A stretch of DNA of 36,463 nt from Candidatus Cacconaster merdequi (GTDB lineage: Bacteria; Bacteroidota; Bacteroidia; Bacteroidales; UBA932), in assembly GCA_018064345.1 (NCBI GenBank), contig JAGHVK010000108.1, forward strand, positions 1-36,463. The letters run 5' to 3'. This document shows, in pieces, positions 15,947 to 25,301 of the stretch (its first letter is position 1; each line of letters begins with the position of its first letter). The notes beneath the pieces are model-generated. The model saw only the letters and a program-made list of their open reading frames with translations. It was not told where the DNA came from and ran no database searches. Position numbers and translations under genes: made by a program.

Positions 15947-17293
15947 ATGGGTGTTTTCGGAGTATATGGTGTCAAGGATGCTTCATCCATCCTTTATTAT
16001 GGGCTCCATTCCTTGCAGCACAGAGGACAGGAAGGTGCAGGCATTGTCACTTTCGACAGTGACGGCGAGGCACACCGTTTCCGCGGGCTCGGCCTTGTGA
16101 ATGAAGTGTTCAACCAGGAACGGCTCAGTTCATTGAGCGGTGAAATGGGAATCGGGAATGTGCGTTATGCCAACGTGAACAAAGGTGGCAGCGACAATCT
16201 CCAGCCTTTCTTCTTCCATCATCATTCCGGCAATTTCGCGATAGCCGATGAAGGCGCTCTTGTGAATGCACCTCAGATAGTGAGCTATCTTGAGAATAGA
16301 GGAAGTCTTTTCCAGAGCGCGATGGACAGCGAGATTCTCGGCCATCTTATCAAGAAGGACAGCAACAAGCCACGTATCTTTCAGATATCTGATGCGCTCA
16401 ATATGATGGAGGGCAGTTTTGCATTCCTTGTGATGACGAGGAACAGGATATATGCCGCTCGTGACAAGTACGGTTTCAAGCCGCTGTCAATCGGCCGTCT
16501 CGGTGACGGCTATGTCGTCAGCAGCGAGACCTGTGCTTTCGACATAGTTGGTGCAACTTTCCTCCGTGACGTGGAACCGGGTGAGATAGTGACGATAGAC
16601 CATCACGGAATCAGGAGCCACCGTTTCTCACAGTTCCAGCGTCATAAGATGTGTTCGATGGATTACATTTACCTTGCCCGTCCGGACAGCGACATTGACG
16701 GCTGCAACGTCCACGCTTACCGCAAGGAGAGCGGAAGACGCCTTTTCCGCGAGTGTCCGTGCGATGCCGACATAGTGATTGGTGTCCCTGATTCAAGCCT
16801 GAGTGCTGCAATGGGGTATGCCCAGGAAAGCGGCATACCGTATGAGATAGGTCTTGTCAAGAGCAAGTATGTCGGACGTACATTCATACAGCCTACTCAG
16901 GCGATGCGCGAGAAGGGTGTGAAGATGAAACTTTCAGCCGTCCGCAGCATCGTTTCCGGCAAGAGGGTGGTGATGGTCGATGACTCGATAGTGCGCGGCA
17001 CCACATCCCTGAAGATTGTGAAACTGCTGCGCGAAGCCGGAGCCACTGAGGTACACGTGAGAATAGCCAGTCCTCGTATGACTCACCCTTGTTTCTATGG
17101 GGTCGATACCTCCACGGAAGCGGAACTCCTGTGTTCTCACCGGAATACCGAAGAGGCTTGCCGGATGATAGAGGCCGATTCTCTCGGGTTCCTGTCCCCT
17201 GAATCGACGATAGCATCTTCGGGCCGCTCTGATATGTGTCTGGCCTGCTTCACGGGAGAGTATCCTACCATACTGTACAATAAGAACCTGTGA
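15947..17293 (+). CDS. purF: Amidophosphoribosyltransferase lacking the N-terminal catalytic Cys
   Basis: By family, PurF makes phosphoribosylamine from PRPP and glutamine, the first step of purine synthesis. The 448-aa protein is of the B. subtilis [4Fe-4S] type, with Cys236, Cys382, Cys431 and Cys434 present, and the PRPP loop VVMVDDSIVRGTTS (341-354) is intact. In the family an N-terminal Cys, often uncovered from a short propeptide, precedes GVFG and is the glutaminase nucleophile. Here the protein starts MGVFGVYG, with no Cys at that place, and the in-frame bases upstream (Lys-Cys-Asn-Leu-Ile) do not supply one next to Gly. The oxyanion segment HNGN is changed to DEGA (101-104). Arg73 and Asp127 remain. 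The transferase half should work with free ammonia. Start 2 nt after purC2. Confidence 0.94.
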   Translation: MGVFGVYGVKDASSILYYGLHSLQHRGQEGAGIVTFDSDGEAHRFRGLGLVNEVFNQERLSSLSGEMGIGNVRYANVNKGGSDNLQPFFFHHHSGNFAIADEGALVNAPQIVSYLENRGSLFQSAMDSEILGHLIKKDSNKPRIFQISDALNMMEGSFAFLVMTRNRIYAARDKYGFKPLSIGRLGDGYVVSSETCAFDIVGATFLRDVEPGEIVTIDHHGIRSHRFSQFQRHKMCSMDYIYLARPDSDIDGCNVHAYRKESGRRLFRECPCDADIVIGVPDSSLSAAMGYAQESGIPYEIGLVKSKYVGRTFIQPTQAMREKGVKMKLSAVRSIVSGKRVVMVDDSIVRGTTSLKIVKLLREAGATEVHVRIASPRMTHPCFYGVDTSTEAELLCSHRNTEEACRMIEADSLGFLSPESTIASSGRSDMCLACFTGEYPTILYNKNL

Positions 17294-17348
17294 AATGGTT
17301 GGAATCAATTCTTATTCAAAACAAGCTCAAATGAAAAACTGAAATGAT

Positions 17349-18383
17349 ATGGCAAAATCTTACGAAAACGCAGGAGTGAATCTGGAAGCAGGATACGAGG
17401 TTGTGCGCCGGATCAAACAGCACGTCGCTTCCACTGCCCGCCTCGGTACGATGGGCAACATAGGAGCATTCGGCGGGATGTTCGACCTTTCGCAGCTCGG
17501 TGTGAAGGAACCGGTCCTTGTCAGCGGTACTGACGGTGTGGGTACCAAGTTGAAGATTGCATTCGCTATGGACAAGCACGACACTATCGGTATAGATGCC
17601 GTGGCAATGTGCGTGAACGATGTGCTTGCCCAGGGTGCTGAACCGCTCTTCTTCCTGGATTACGTCGCGCTCGGGCACAATATCCCGACGAAGGTTGAGG
17701 CGATAGTCGCAGGTGTGGCTGAAGGATGCCGTCAGGCAGGATGCGCTCTTGTCGGCGGTGAGACAGCGGAGATGCCGGGGATGTATGCTGACGGAGAATA
17801 TGACATTGCCGGATATACGACAGGTGTGGTCGAGAAGTCGAAGCTCATAGACGGATCCAAGGTCAAGGCTGGTGACGTGCTGGTCGGAATAGCCTCTTCA
17901 GGAGTCCACTCCAATGGCTTCAGTCTCGTCAGAAAGATAATAGCTGACAATAAATTGAGCTATTTCGACAATGCCGTTGAGCTTGGCGGCCGCAAGATAG
18001 GTGAAGTGCTTCTCACACCTACGAAGATATATGTCAAACAAGTGCTTGACGTCATATGTAACTGCGACGTACACGGAATCTGCCATATCACCGGAGGTGG
18101 CTTTGACGAGAATATTCCGCGTGTGCTCCGCGAAGGACAGGGCCTTGAGATATATGAAGGCACCTGGGAGATACTTCCTGTATTCAAGGCCTTGGAGAAA
18201 TGGGGCGGAGTTCCTCACCGTGAGATGTTCAACATCTTCAATATGGGTATAGGAATGGTGATAGTTCTTGACGAGTCTGAAGCGCCGAAGGCAATCGGAA
18301 TCCTTGAGAAGCACGGAGAGAAAGCTTCTGTGATTGGAAAGGTCACTGAGAAAGAGGGTATTGTTGATATTTTGCCGTTTTGA
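17349..18383 (+). CDS. purM: Phosphoribosylformylglycinamidine cyclo-ligase (AIR synthetase)
   Basis: Closes the imidazole ring: FGAM + ATP to AIR. The 344-aa length is normal. Signatures include [14 protein letters not shown], the nucleotide site [16 protein letters not shown] and [11 protein letters not shown]. It follows purF after 55 nt without a convincing promoter, and is followed by purN after 1 nt. The start ATG is preceded by an A-rich stretch rather than an SD. Confidence 0.96.
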   Translation: MAKSYENAGVNLEAGYEVVRRIKQHVASTARLGTMGNIGAFGGMFDLSQLGVKEPVLVSGTDGVGTKLKIAFAMDKHDTIGIDAVAMCVNDVLAQGAEPLFFLDYVALGHNIPTKVEAIVAGVAEGCRQAGCALVGGETAEMPGMYADGEYDIAGYTTGVVEKSKLIDGSKVKAGDVLVGIASSGVHSNGFSLVRKIIADNKLSYFDNAVELGGRKIGEVLLTPTKIYVKQVLDVICNCDVHGICHITGGGFDENIPRVLREGQGLEIYEGTWEILPVFKALEKWGGVPHREMFNIFNMGIGMVIVLDESEAPKAIGILEKHGEKASVIGKVTEKEGIVDILPF

Positions 18384-18384
18384 T

Positions 18385-18963
18385 ATGAAACGTCGTCTGG
18401 CAGTATTCGCAAGCGGGTCAGGAACCAATTTCGAGGCAATAGCGTCGGCATGCCGGGACGGTGTCCTCGACGCAGAGGTTGTACTTATGGTATGCGACAA
18501 TCCTGAGGCGAGGGTGATGGAAAGGGCGGCAAAGTTCGGTGTGCCTGCGTTTTCTTTCCGCGCCAAGTCGTATCGCTCCAAGGCGGAATACGAAAGGGTG
18601 ATTGTCGAAAGATTGGATCAGGCCTCAGTGGAGCTGGTATGCCTTGCCGGATATATGAGGATAGTCGGGCCGGAGTTGCTGTCGGCTTATGGCGGACGGA
18701 TAATAAATATCCATCCTGCACTTCTCCCTTCATTCAAGGGAGCACACGCCATCCGGGACGAATTCGAGTTCGGAGTGAAGGTCTTTGGAGTTACGATTCA
18801 CTATGTGGACGAGACTCTTGACGGAGGAAAGATAATCTCGCAGAGAGGATTTGAATATTATGGCGACGATTTCGATGAAGTCGAGGCCAGGACACACGAA
18901 ATAGAACATGAACTGTATGTCGAGACAATCGGCAGACTGCTTGGATGTTCCAGAACATTATAA
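18385..18963 (+). CDS. purN: Phosphoribosylglycinamide formyltransferase
   Basis: Transfers the formyl group of 10-formyl-tetrahydrofolate to GAR. The 192-aa product has the N-terminal VFASGSGTNFEAI phosphate site, and the catalytic Asn and His in INIHPALLPSFKG with the Asp in IHYVDETLDGG. The start at 18385 (MKRRLAVFAS) is chosen over an upstream in-frame ATG that lies inside purM. The 1-nt spacing to purM suggests coupled translation. Its cofactor can come from FolD at the end of the operon. Confidence 0.95.
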   Translation: MKRRLAVFASGSGTNFEAIASACRDGVLDAEVVLMVCDNPEARVMERAAKFGVPAFSFRAKSYRSKAEYERVIVERLDQASVELVCLAGYMRIVGPELLSAYGGRIINIHPALLPSFKGAHAIRDEFEFGVKVFGVTIHYVDETLDGGKIISQRGFEYYGDDFDEVEARTHEIEHELYVETIGRLLGCSRTL

Positions 18964-18981
18964 TACTTATTACTATACGAT

Positions 18982-20511
18982 ATGAGAGCATTGATCAGCG
19001 TAAGCGACAAGAGCGGCCTTGTGGATTTCGTCAAAGGCCTTGAGTCATCAGGATGGGAGATAATCGCGACGGGAGGAACACAGAAACTGCTGGAATCGAA
19101 TGGAGTGAAGACCACCGGCATCAGCGAAGTCACCGGTTTCCCGGAGATATGCGACGGAAGGGTGAAGACGCTCCATCCGAAGGTGCACGGAGGCCTCCTT
19201 GCACGCAGGGATGATCCTAATCATCTTAAGGCATTGAAGGATAATGATATAGATTTTATCGACCTGGTATGCGTGAACCTTTATCCTTTCCGCAGGACAA
19301 TATCCAATCCTGATGTGACTATGGAAGATGCGATTGAGAATATCGATATCGGAGGCCCGAGCATGCTCCGCAGCGCAGCCAAGAATTACAAGGATGTCAC
19401 TGTTGTATGTGACCCTTCCGACTACGGCCGTGTGCTTGATGAAATACGTGAGAACGGGAACACTCTTCTTCAGACCCGTCTTGAACTTTCGGCAAAGGCA
19501 TATACACACACTGCTGAATATGACACCTGCATTGCAACCTTCATGAGGGAGAAAGCCTCTCTTCCTGAAAAACTCTTCCTTGAGTACGACATAAAGCAAT
19601 CGTTGCGCTATGGCGAGAATCCTCATCAGGGTGCGAAGTTCTTCGCTTCTGACAAGAAGGTGGGGTATTCGCTTGCCTCTGCACGTCAGATTCAGGGGAA
19701 AGAGTTGTCTTACAATAATATACAGGATGCAAACGCGGCACTCAATATCGTGCGTGATTTCAAGGAACCGTTCTGTGTAGGGCTGAAGCATATGAATCCT
19801 TGCGGAGCTGCTGTCGGCACTACGGTTGAAGAGGCCTGGCAGAAAGCATACGAGTCCGACAAGGTCAGCATCTATGGTGGGATTGTCGCTGTGAACCGTG
19901 AGGTGACAGCTGAACTTGCTGCGGCCTGGAAGCCGATATTCCTTGAGATAGTGATGGCTCCATCATATACCCCTGAGGCCTTGGAAATCCTTTCAAGCAA
20001 GAAGAATCTTCGTGTGATGGAGGTTGAGATGCCTGATTGCGTCGAGCCTTCGATGCAGTATGTAAGCGTCAATGGGGGAATGCTGGTACAGGAACTTGAT
20101 TCTGATATCGTGAAGCTGACCCCGGAGATGTGCGTGACAAAAGTGAAGCCTTGCAGCAGTATCTTCTCTGATATGGAATTTGGATGGAAAATTGTCAAAC
20201 ACGTGAAATCCAATGCGATAGTTGTGGTCAAGGATGGACATACACTCGGCGTCGGCGCCGGACAGATGAATCGTGTGGGCTCGGCTGAGATTGCTCTGAA
20301 AGAGGCTCAGGCAGCAGGATTCACTAAAGATATCATTCTTGCTTCAGACGGATTCCTGCCTTTCGATGACACTGTAACTCTTGCTGCAGGATATGGAGTG
20401 ACAGCGATAGTGCAGCCTGGAGGAAGCATACGTGACAATGACTGCATAGCCAAGGCTGATGAACTCGGCATTGCTATGCTCCTGACTGGTGAACGCCATT
20501 TCAAACATTGA
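18982..20511 (+). CDS. purH: Bifunctional AICAR formyltransferase / IMP cyclohydrolase
   Basis: Carries out the last two steps to IMP. The 509-aa length is normal. The N-terminal MGS-like cyclohydrolase domain (MRALISVSDKSGLVDF, then GRVKTLHPKVHGGLLARR) is followed by the AICAR transformylase domain with Lys269-His270 in GLKHMNPCG and the late GAGQMNRVGS motif. It begins 18 nt after purN. It shares the 10-formyl-folate requirement of PurN. Confidence 0.96.
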   Translation: MRALISVSDKSGLVDFVKGLESSGWEIIATGGTQKLLESNGVKTTGISEVTGFPEICDGRVKTLHPKVHGGLLARRDDPNHLKALKDNDIDFIDLVCVNLYPFRRTISNPDVTMEDAIENIDIGGPSMLRSAAKNYKDVTVVCDPSDYGRVLDEIRENGNTLLQTRLELSAKAYTHTAEYDTCIATFMREKASLPEKLFLEYDIKQSLRYGENPHQGAKFFASDKKVGYSLASARQIQGKELSYNNIQDANAALNIVRDFKEPFCVGLKHMNPCGAAVGTTVEEAWQKAYESDKVSIYGGIVAVNREVTAELAAAWKPIFLEIVMAPSYTPEALEILSSKKNLRVMEVEMPDCVEPSMQYVSVNGGMLVQELDSDIVKLTPEMCVTKVKPCSSIFSDMEFGWKIVKHVKSNAIVVVKDGHTLGVGAGQMNRVGSAEIALKEAQAAGFTKDIILASDGFLPFDDTVTLAAGYGVTAIVQPGGSIRDNDCIAKADELGIAMLLTGERHFKH

Positions 20512-20523
20512 TTTTTCTGAAAG

Positions 20524-21795
20524 ATGAAAGACAAGAAAGTACTTGTAGTGGGCGGAGGCGGCCGTGAACATGCGATTGTAGATGCACTTTCGCGTTCGCC
20601 GCAGGTCGCAAAGATATTCTGTGCTCCCGGCAATGCCGGAATAAGTTCCCAGGCTGAGTGTATCGCAATAAAGGATACTGATATCGAGGCACTCAAACTT
20701 TTCGCTCTTGCCAACGGCATAGATTTGACTGTAGTGGGGCCGGAAGCATCCTTGGCAAGAGGTATCGTTGATACTTTCCGTGAGGCCGGCCTGAAGATTT
20801 TCGGCCATACGTGTGATGCATCCCGTATTGAGACAAGCAAGGAGTTCGCAAAGCGGATAATGCTCAAATACGGAGTTCCGACTGCTGCTTACCGTACTTT
20901 CACGGATTATTCAGAGGCATTGGAATATGTAGGCGGCCGTCCGTTCCCCACTGTCCTGAAATACGACGGTCTGGCGGCCGGAAAGGGAGTTGTAGTTGCC
21001 CTCAATATGGATGAGGCCGATGCAGCCTTGAAGGATATGCTCCTCGATTCCCGTTTCGGAGAGGGCAAGGTGGTTGTCGAGGATTATATGACAGGCCCGG
21101 AATTTTCCTTCATGTGCTTCGTGTCAGGTAAGAATGTGTATCCAATGCCGCTGTCACAGGACCACAAACGTGCCTTCGATGGTGACAATGGCCCCAATAC
21201 AGGAGGTATGGGCGCATATACGTCCCTGCCGTTCATCACTGAAGATGACTGGAAATTCGCTTTCGAAGAGATAATCTGCCGTACTGCTGCAGGAATGGAG
21301 GCTGAAGGCTGTCCTCTTTCCGGTGTACTTTATGGCGGATTGATGAAGACTCCTCAAGGAATTAAGGTCGTGGAATTCAACGCCCGGTTCGGAGACCCTG
21401 AGACCGAAGTTGTGCTGCCTTTGCTCAAGAGCGACATATATGACGTCTTCCTGGCCGTTGCCGCCGGTTGTGAACTGACTGAAGAACCTCAATGGGATGA
21501 TGCGGTGACAATAGGAGTCGTATTGGCCTCTGACGGCTATCCCGGCTCTTATGAGAAAGGTTTTGAAATAACAGGCTGTGATCAGGTGGACGGCATCCTC
21601 TACCATATGGGTACACGGAAGGATGGAGAGAAGCTCCTGACTGCCGGAGGCCGTGTGATGATGTGTGTGGTCAAAGGCAATGACCTCTCTGAGGCAAGGG
21701 ACAAGGTTTATAATGAGGTTGCGAGGATTTCCTGCCCGAACCTCTTCTATCGGAAAGATATAGCGCATATAGCATTTCAAGCAGATTCTAAATAG
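20524..21795 (+). CDS. purD: Phosphoribosylamine-glycine ligase (GAR synthetase)
   Basis: Ligates phosphoribosylamine, the PurF product, to glycine with ATP. The 423-aa ATP-grasp protein has the N-terminal VVGGGGREHAIVDAL, the GPEASLARGIVD segment, the ATP-grasp core LKYDGLAAGKGVVVA, and GGMGAYT and EFNARFGDPETEVVLP at the active site. It follows purH by 12 nt and precedes folD by 9 nt. Confidence 0.96.
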   Translation: MKDKKVLVVGGGGREHAIVDALSRSPQVAKIFCAPGNAGISSQAECIAIKDTDIEALKLFALANGIDLTVVGPEASLARGIVDTFREAGLKIFGHTCDASRIETSKEFAKRIMLKYGVPTAAYRTFTDYSEALEYVGGRPFPTVLKYDGLAAGKGVVVALNMDEADAALKDMLLDSRFGEGKVVVEDYMTGPEFSFMCFVSGKNVYPMPLSQDHKRAFDGDNGPNTGGMGAYTSLPFITEDDWKFAFEEIICRTAAGMEAEGCPLSGVLYGGLMKTPQGIKVVEFNARFGDPETEVVLPLLKSDIYDVFLAVAAGCELTEEPQWDDAVTIGVVLASDGYPGSYEKGFEITGCDQVDGILYHMGTRKDGEKLLTAGGRVMMCVVKGNDLSEARDKVYNEVARISCPNLFYRKDIAHIAFQADSK

Positions 21796-21804
21796 GCAAA
21801 GGAT

Positions 21805-22665
21805 ATGAGTGCAGTTATAATTGACGGAAAACAGATTTCGGCCTCATTCAAGGAAAAGATGAGGGAAAGGATTGTGGAACTTGAAGCGAAGTACGGACGT
21901 AAGCCGTGTCTGGCTGTGATTATTGTGGGGGAGGATCCTGCGAGCCAGTCGTATGTCCGCGGGAAGATCAAGGCCGCCGCATTCGTCGGTATGGACAGCC
22001 GGCTCATAGAGCTGCCTGCAACGATTTCCGAAGAAGAGTTGCTCGGACACATAGCGGACTTGAACGCGGACGGGGGAGTGGACGGTATTCTCGTACAGCT
22101 GCCATTGCCAAGACATATCAATTCCGACAAGGTGATTGAGGCGATAGTCCCGATGAAGGATGTGGACGGATTCCATCCGATGAACGTTGCCAACCTCTGG
22201 CTCGGCCTCGAATCGATGGTTCCCTGCACGCCGAAGGGCATAATGAAACTGTTGGAGACGACAGGTATCAATCCTGACGGAAAGATTGCCGTCATTGTAG
22301 GCAGAAGCAACATCGTCGGTAAGCCAGTGGCGAAACTGCTGCTTGATGCCAATGCCACGGTAATAATTGCCCATACACATACCGCTGACCTCAAGAAGAT
22401 CACTCTTCAGGCCGACATACTCGTGGTTGCTGCGGGAAAGATTGGACTGCTGAAGGGCGATATGGTCAAGCCGGGAGCAGTGGTGATAGATGTCGGAATC
22501 GGACGTAACTCCGAAGGGAAACTCGCAGGGGATGTCGATTTCCAATCAGTATCACAGAGTGCCGGATATCTTACACCTGTCCCTGGTGGTGTCGGCCCGA
22601 TGACAATCACGATGCTGATGGAGAATACCATAGAGTGCTTCATAAACAGAATGAACGCTGTATAG
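21805..22665 (+). CDS. folD: Methylene-THF dehydrogenase / methenyl-THF cyclohydrolase
   Basis: Interconverts 5,10-methylene- and 10-formyl-tetrahydrofolate with NADP. The 286-aa protein has Tyr50 and Lys54 in SYVRGKIKAAAFVG (the catalytic Tyr-x3-Lys), GILVQLPLPRHI, the Rossmann segment VGRSNIVGKPVAKLL, and PVPGGVGPMTITMLMENT at the C-terminus. As last gene of the purine operon it makes the formyl donor for PurN and PurH. No clear intrinsic terminator follows it. Confidence 0.96.
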   Translation: MSAVIIDGKQISASFKEKMRERIVELEAKYGRKPCLAVIIVGEDPASQSYVRGKIKAAAFVGMDSRLIELPATISEEELLGHIADLNADGGVDGILVQLPLPRHINSDKVIEAIVPMKDVDGFHPMNVANLWLGLESMVPCTPKGIMKLLETTGINPDGKIAVIVGRSNIVGKPVAKLLLDANATVIIAHTHTADLKKITLQADILVVAAGKIGLLKGDMVKPGAVVIDVGIGRNSEGKLAGDVDFQSVSQSAGYLTPVPGGVGPMTITMLMENTIECFINRMNAV

Positions 22666-22677
22666 CGCTCTTCTGCT

Positions 22678-22698
22678 TAAGAACCATTTCAAAACAGG
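22678..22698. repeat. Dispersed motif copy between convergent genes
   Basis: TAAGAACC followed by ATTTCAAAACAGG carries both halves of the motif seen at 26832-26852, but with the second half inverted. It lies in the 43-bp gap between the ends of folD and the permease gene. Function unknown. Confidence 0.4.
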
Positions 22699-22708
22699 AT
22701 ATCAGCTT

Positions 22709-24475
22709 TTACAGCGGAAACAGCCTCGTAGTGATGAAGAGGTTAGCCGCCAGGATGATTATGTTCATAGGCAGGCCGATCTTGATGAAATCGATGAAAC
22801 GGTAATTGCCCGGACCATATACCAGCATATGGGTTGGTGAGCCTATCGGGGTTGCAAAACTTGATGATATAGCCAGCATCAGTCCTATGCAGAATGTCAT
22901 AGGATTGGCTCCGAGGGCGATTGCTGATTTATATGCGATAGGGAAGAATATGGCCGCACAGGCTGTGTTGCTTATGAATTCCGTGATAAAAGTACCTAAC
23001 GTACAAATCAGTGCAAGCACGAGGAAAGGTCGTGGCCCGCATACATCGAGGATTCCGTTCGAAAGGAACTGGGCAATGCCAGTCTTGGTAATTGACGTGC
23101 CCAAAGCGATGGAGGCAGCGAAAATCATAAGAATGCTCCAGTCTATGCTTTTTCGCGCCTGCTCGAACGAACAGCAGTGAGTGGCTATCATTGCAAAGCA
23201 GGATATAAGGCAGGCCTGCATCAGCGAGAGACAGTTCAGTGCGGTGAGAATGACCAATGCTCCCATTATCAGGGAAGATATGACTGTCTTTGAGCTGTAT
23301 CCGGCACTGTCATCGGAATTGAAGAAGTGCAGTTTTCTGCTGAGCTTCTCCATATCGCAGTGTCTCCCCGCCTTGATCAGCAGAGTGTCTCCGGCTTCGA
23401 GGATGAGGTTGTGTGGACTCTGCCTAAGGACTTCTCCTTTCCTGGTCACGGCCACAAGTACGAAATTATTCCTGCTTTCAAGGTCTGTGTCCGACATTCT
23501 TCTGCCAATCAGTTCACTGCGGAAAGGGATATAGGCCGTAAGGTTGCGTCCCTTTTCTTCACTGTCGTAATGGAACAGATGCCCTGTCGCAGTTGCGAGC
23601 CTGTACTTTTCCTTGAATTCTAACAGTTTGTCGATGTTACCGGATAGAATGAGCCTGTCGCCTCCGAAGATGAATTCATCGGACTGGACAGGTGATACTT
23701 CCATTTGGTCGAATCGTATTATTTCGATAAGATGTCCGTATTCCATATTGTCGAGACCCGCTTCCTCTATGCTTTTTCCTACCAGTGGATTGTCTGTCGG
23801 AACAAGGAATTCCACCGTGTATTCTGAAACATCTTCAAGTTCGCTGTCTGAAGATTTGCGGTCAGGAAGAAGCCGTCGCAGCAATATTGTTGCCGTGATT
23901 CCTACTGCAAGGCAGAAGAGCCCTGGCAGCGTTGTGGAGAAGAATCCCATCTGGGGACCCCCGCTTTGCTTGAGCAGTTCGGAGATGATGAGGTTGGGCG
24001 GAGTACCTATCAAAGTGCAGACACCTCCCATTCCAGCGGCATAACTCAAAGGAATCAGGAGCTTGGACGGTGTGATGCCGAGCTTTTTGCTCCACATCTT
24101 CACAACGTTCACGAACAGAGCCACAACGACCGTATTGTTGAGGAATGCGCTGAGGCTCGCTGTGATAGCCATTATCTTGGCAATGGCTCTTGAATGGGTC
24201 TTCGGATTGCCGAGCGCGTGGTCCACAATCCATTTGAGCACACCTGTATGGATGAGTCCGGCGACCACGATGAACAGAAAGCCGATGGAGATGACGGTTT
24301 CAGAGCAGAAGCCCGAGAAGGCTTCACCTGCATCAAGCACACCGGTGAAGAACAGTACCGATATTCCACCGAGAAATACGAAATCAGCCGGCAGCTTCGT
24401 AACGAGAAGGAGGGTGAATATCGTGAGTATCGTGGCAATTGTTATCCACGCCTGTACGGATAACCCGAGAAACAT
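22709..24475 (-). CDS. SLC13/DASS-type permease with two TrkA-C domains
   Basis: A 588-aa inner-membrane carrier. The N-terminal half has membrane segments and the conserved LNNTVVVALF and CTLIGTPPNLII motifs. A soluble middle (about 205-385) contains two TrkA-C (RCK_C)-like segments, seen as VPTDNPLVGKSIEEAGL and IPFRSELIGRRMSDTDL, each ending in a GGDRLILSG- or AGDTLLIKAG-type turn. The C-terminal half repeats the pattern with ISNTACAAIFFPIA and TPIGSPTHMLVYGPG. This layout matches sodium/dicarboxylate-sulphate type transporters with regulatory insertions; the substrate cannot be told. It starts 3 nt after the lipoprotein gene, so the two are probably co-transcribed. Confidence 0.85.
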   Translation of the reverse strand: MFLGLSVQAWITIATILTIFTLLLVTKLPADFVFLGGISVLFFTGVLDAGEAFSGFCSETVISIGFLFIVVAGLIHTGVLKWIVDHALGNPKTHSRAIAKIMAITASLSAFLNNTVVVALFVNVVKMWSKKLGITPSKLLIPLSYAAGMGGVCTLIGTPPNLIISELLKQSGGPQMGFFSTTLPGLFCLAVGITATILLRRLLPDRKSSDSELEDVSEYTVEFLVPTDNPLVGKSIEEAGLDNMEYGHLIEIIRFDQMEVSPVQSDEFIFGGDRLILSGNIDKLLEFKEKYRLATATGHLFHYDSEEKGRNLTAYIPFRSELIGRRMSDTDLESRNNFVLVAVTRKGEVLRQSPHNLILEAGDTLLIKAGRHCDMEKLSRKLHFFNSDDSAGYSSKTVISSLIMGALVILTALNCLSLMQACLISCFAMIATHCCSFEQARKSIDWSILMIFAASIALGTSITKTGIAQFLSNGILDVCGPRPFLVLALICTLGTFITEFISNTACAAIFFPIAYKSAIALGANPMTFCIGLMLAISSSFATPIGSPTHMLVYGPGNYRFIDFIKIGLPMNIIILAANLFITTRLFPL

Positions 24476-24478
24476 AAG

Positions 24479-25201
24479 CTACTGTTTGCGGCTTATGTAA
24501 TCCAGCTGGCAGGATGCGGTCTTTCCACTGAAATCCTTCCACTCGATTGTTACTTTCTTCGGAGTGTTTCCTGTATCCGGAAGCTCTTTGAGTGGGAAGC
24601 AGAACAGGTATGCGTTGAGGAACGGGTAGATGGTTTCACCGTTGCTTATTCCTAACTTGTGGTGTACCACGAGCTTGTATGGGTCTGACGGGTCGGATCC
24701 TTTCACCACGTTGATTGTATGGTTCATCAAATCAGCGTCAAATACCTGGAACACAAGGTTGAGGTATCCGTCCTCTATGGAAGTGGACGGGAATACCTTG
24801 TCTCCGCATATTACCTCGACAGGTTCGTTTCCATATTCTTCATCATCGTCCTGAACGCTTTCTGCAAGCTGCTTCTGATGAAGCAAAGAGCAGGAAACCA
24901 AATCAACGTACCACACTTCAGTGATGTCAGGGTAAGGGAAAGAGGTGGTATTCTCTGTCTTGACAAGATAGTAATGTATGTATGCTCTCTCTTCGTCACC
25001 GGAATAAGAGAACTGCCCCGGTGTGTTCACCACAACGGCTGTATGTTCGTCCTGCTGGAAGAAACAGTCGAACTGTGAGCCTTTGAGAGGCTTTATCGTT
25101 ACAGTGGCATCATAGAATCCAAGATATTGAGTTCCTTTGTCACATGATGAAAGCGATGATATCGCAAGAATAATTGCACTGGCTAATAATAATCTTTTCA
25201 T
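24479..25201 (-). CDS. NigD-like lipoprotein
   Basis: A 240-aa protein with a lipoprotein signal (MKRLLLASAIILAISSLSSC, lipobox LSSC, Cys20), so probably anchored in the outer membrane. The remainder is beta-rich with a C-terminal KKVTIEWKDFSGKTASCQL segment. I assign it to the NigD-like family of Bacteroidetes (OB-like N-terminal and beta-sandwich C-terminal domains) from length and overall pattern, not from a decisive motif. The biochemical role of the family is unknown. First gene of a two-gene operon with the SLC13-type permease. Confidence 0.7.
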   Translation of the reverse strand: MKRLLLASAIILAISSLSSCDKGTQYLGFYDATVTIKPLKGSQFDCFFQQDEHTAVVVNTPGQFSYSGDEERAYIHYYLVKTENTTSFPYPDITEVWYVDLVSCSLLHQKQLAESVQDDDEEYGNEPVEVICGDKVFPSTSIEDGYLNLVFQVFDADLMNHTINVVKGSDPSDPYKLVVHHKLGISNGETIYPFLNAYLFCFPLKELPDTGNTPKKVTIEWKDFSGKTASCQLDYISRKQ

Positions 25202-25232
25202 TCTACTCTTATCTTTATGCTTGTTATCGGCG

Positions 25233-25240
25233 CAAATATA
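25233..25240 (-). promoter_or_regulatory. -7 box for the lipoprotein-permease operon
   Basis: TATATTTG on the minus strand matches TAnnTTTG exactly, about 31 nt before the lipoprotein ATG. No good -33 box is seen at 18-20 nt. Confidence 0.55.
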
Positions 25241-25262
25241 TGTATTATCTTTCTATTTTGTG

Positions 25263-25270
25263 TAAGTTTG
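25263..25270 (+). promoter_or_regulatory. -7 box for the GntP-type permease gene
   Basis: TAAGTTTG matches TAnnTTTG exactly, 31 nt before the ATG at 25302. It lies only 22 bp from the divergent -7 box, so the two promoters overlap and may be used alternately. Confidence 0.55.
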
Positions 25271-25301
25271 CGGAACAAATAATTTTTAAGACTGTTTTGA
25301 A

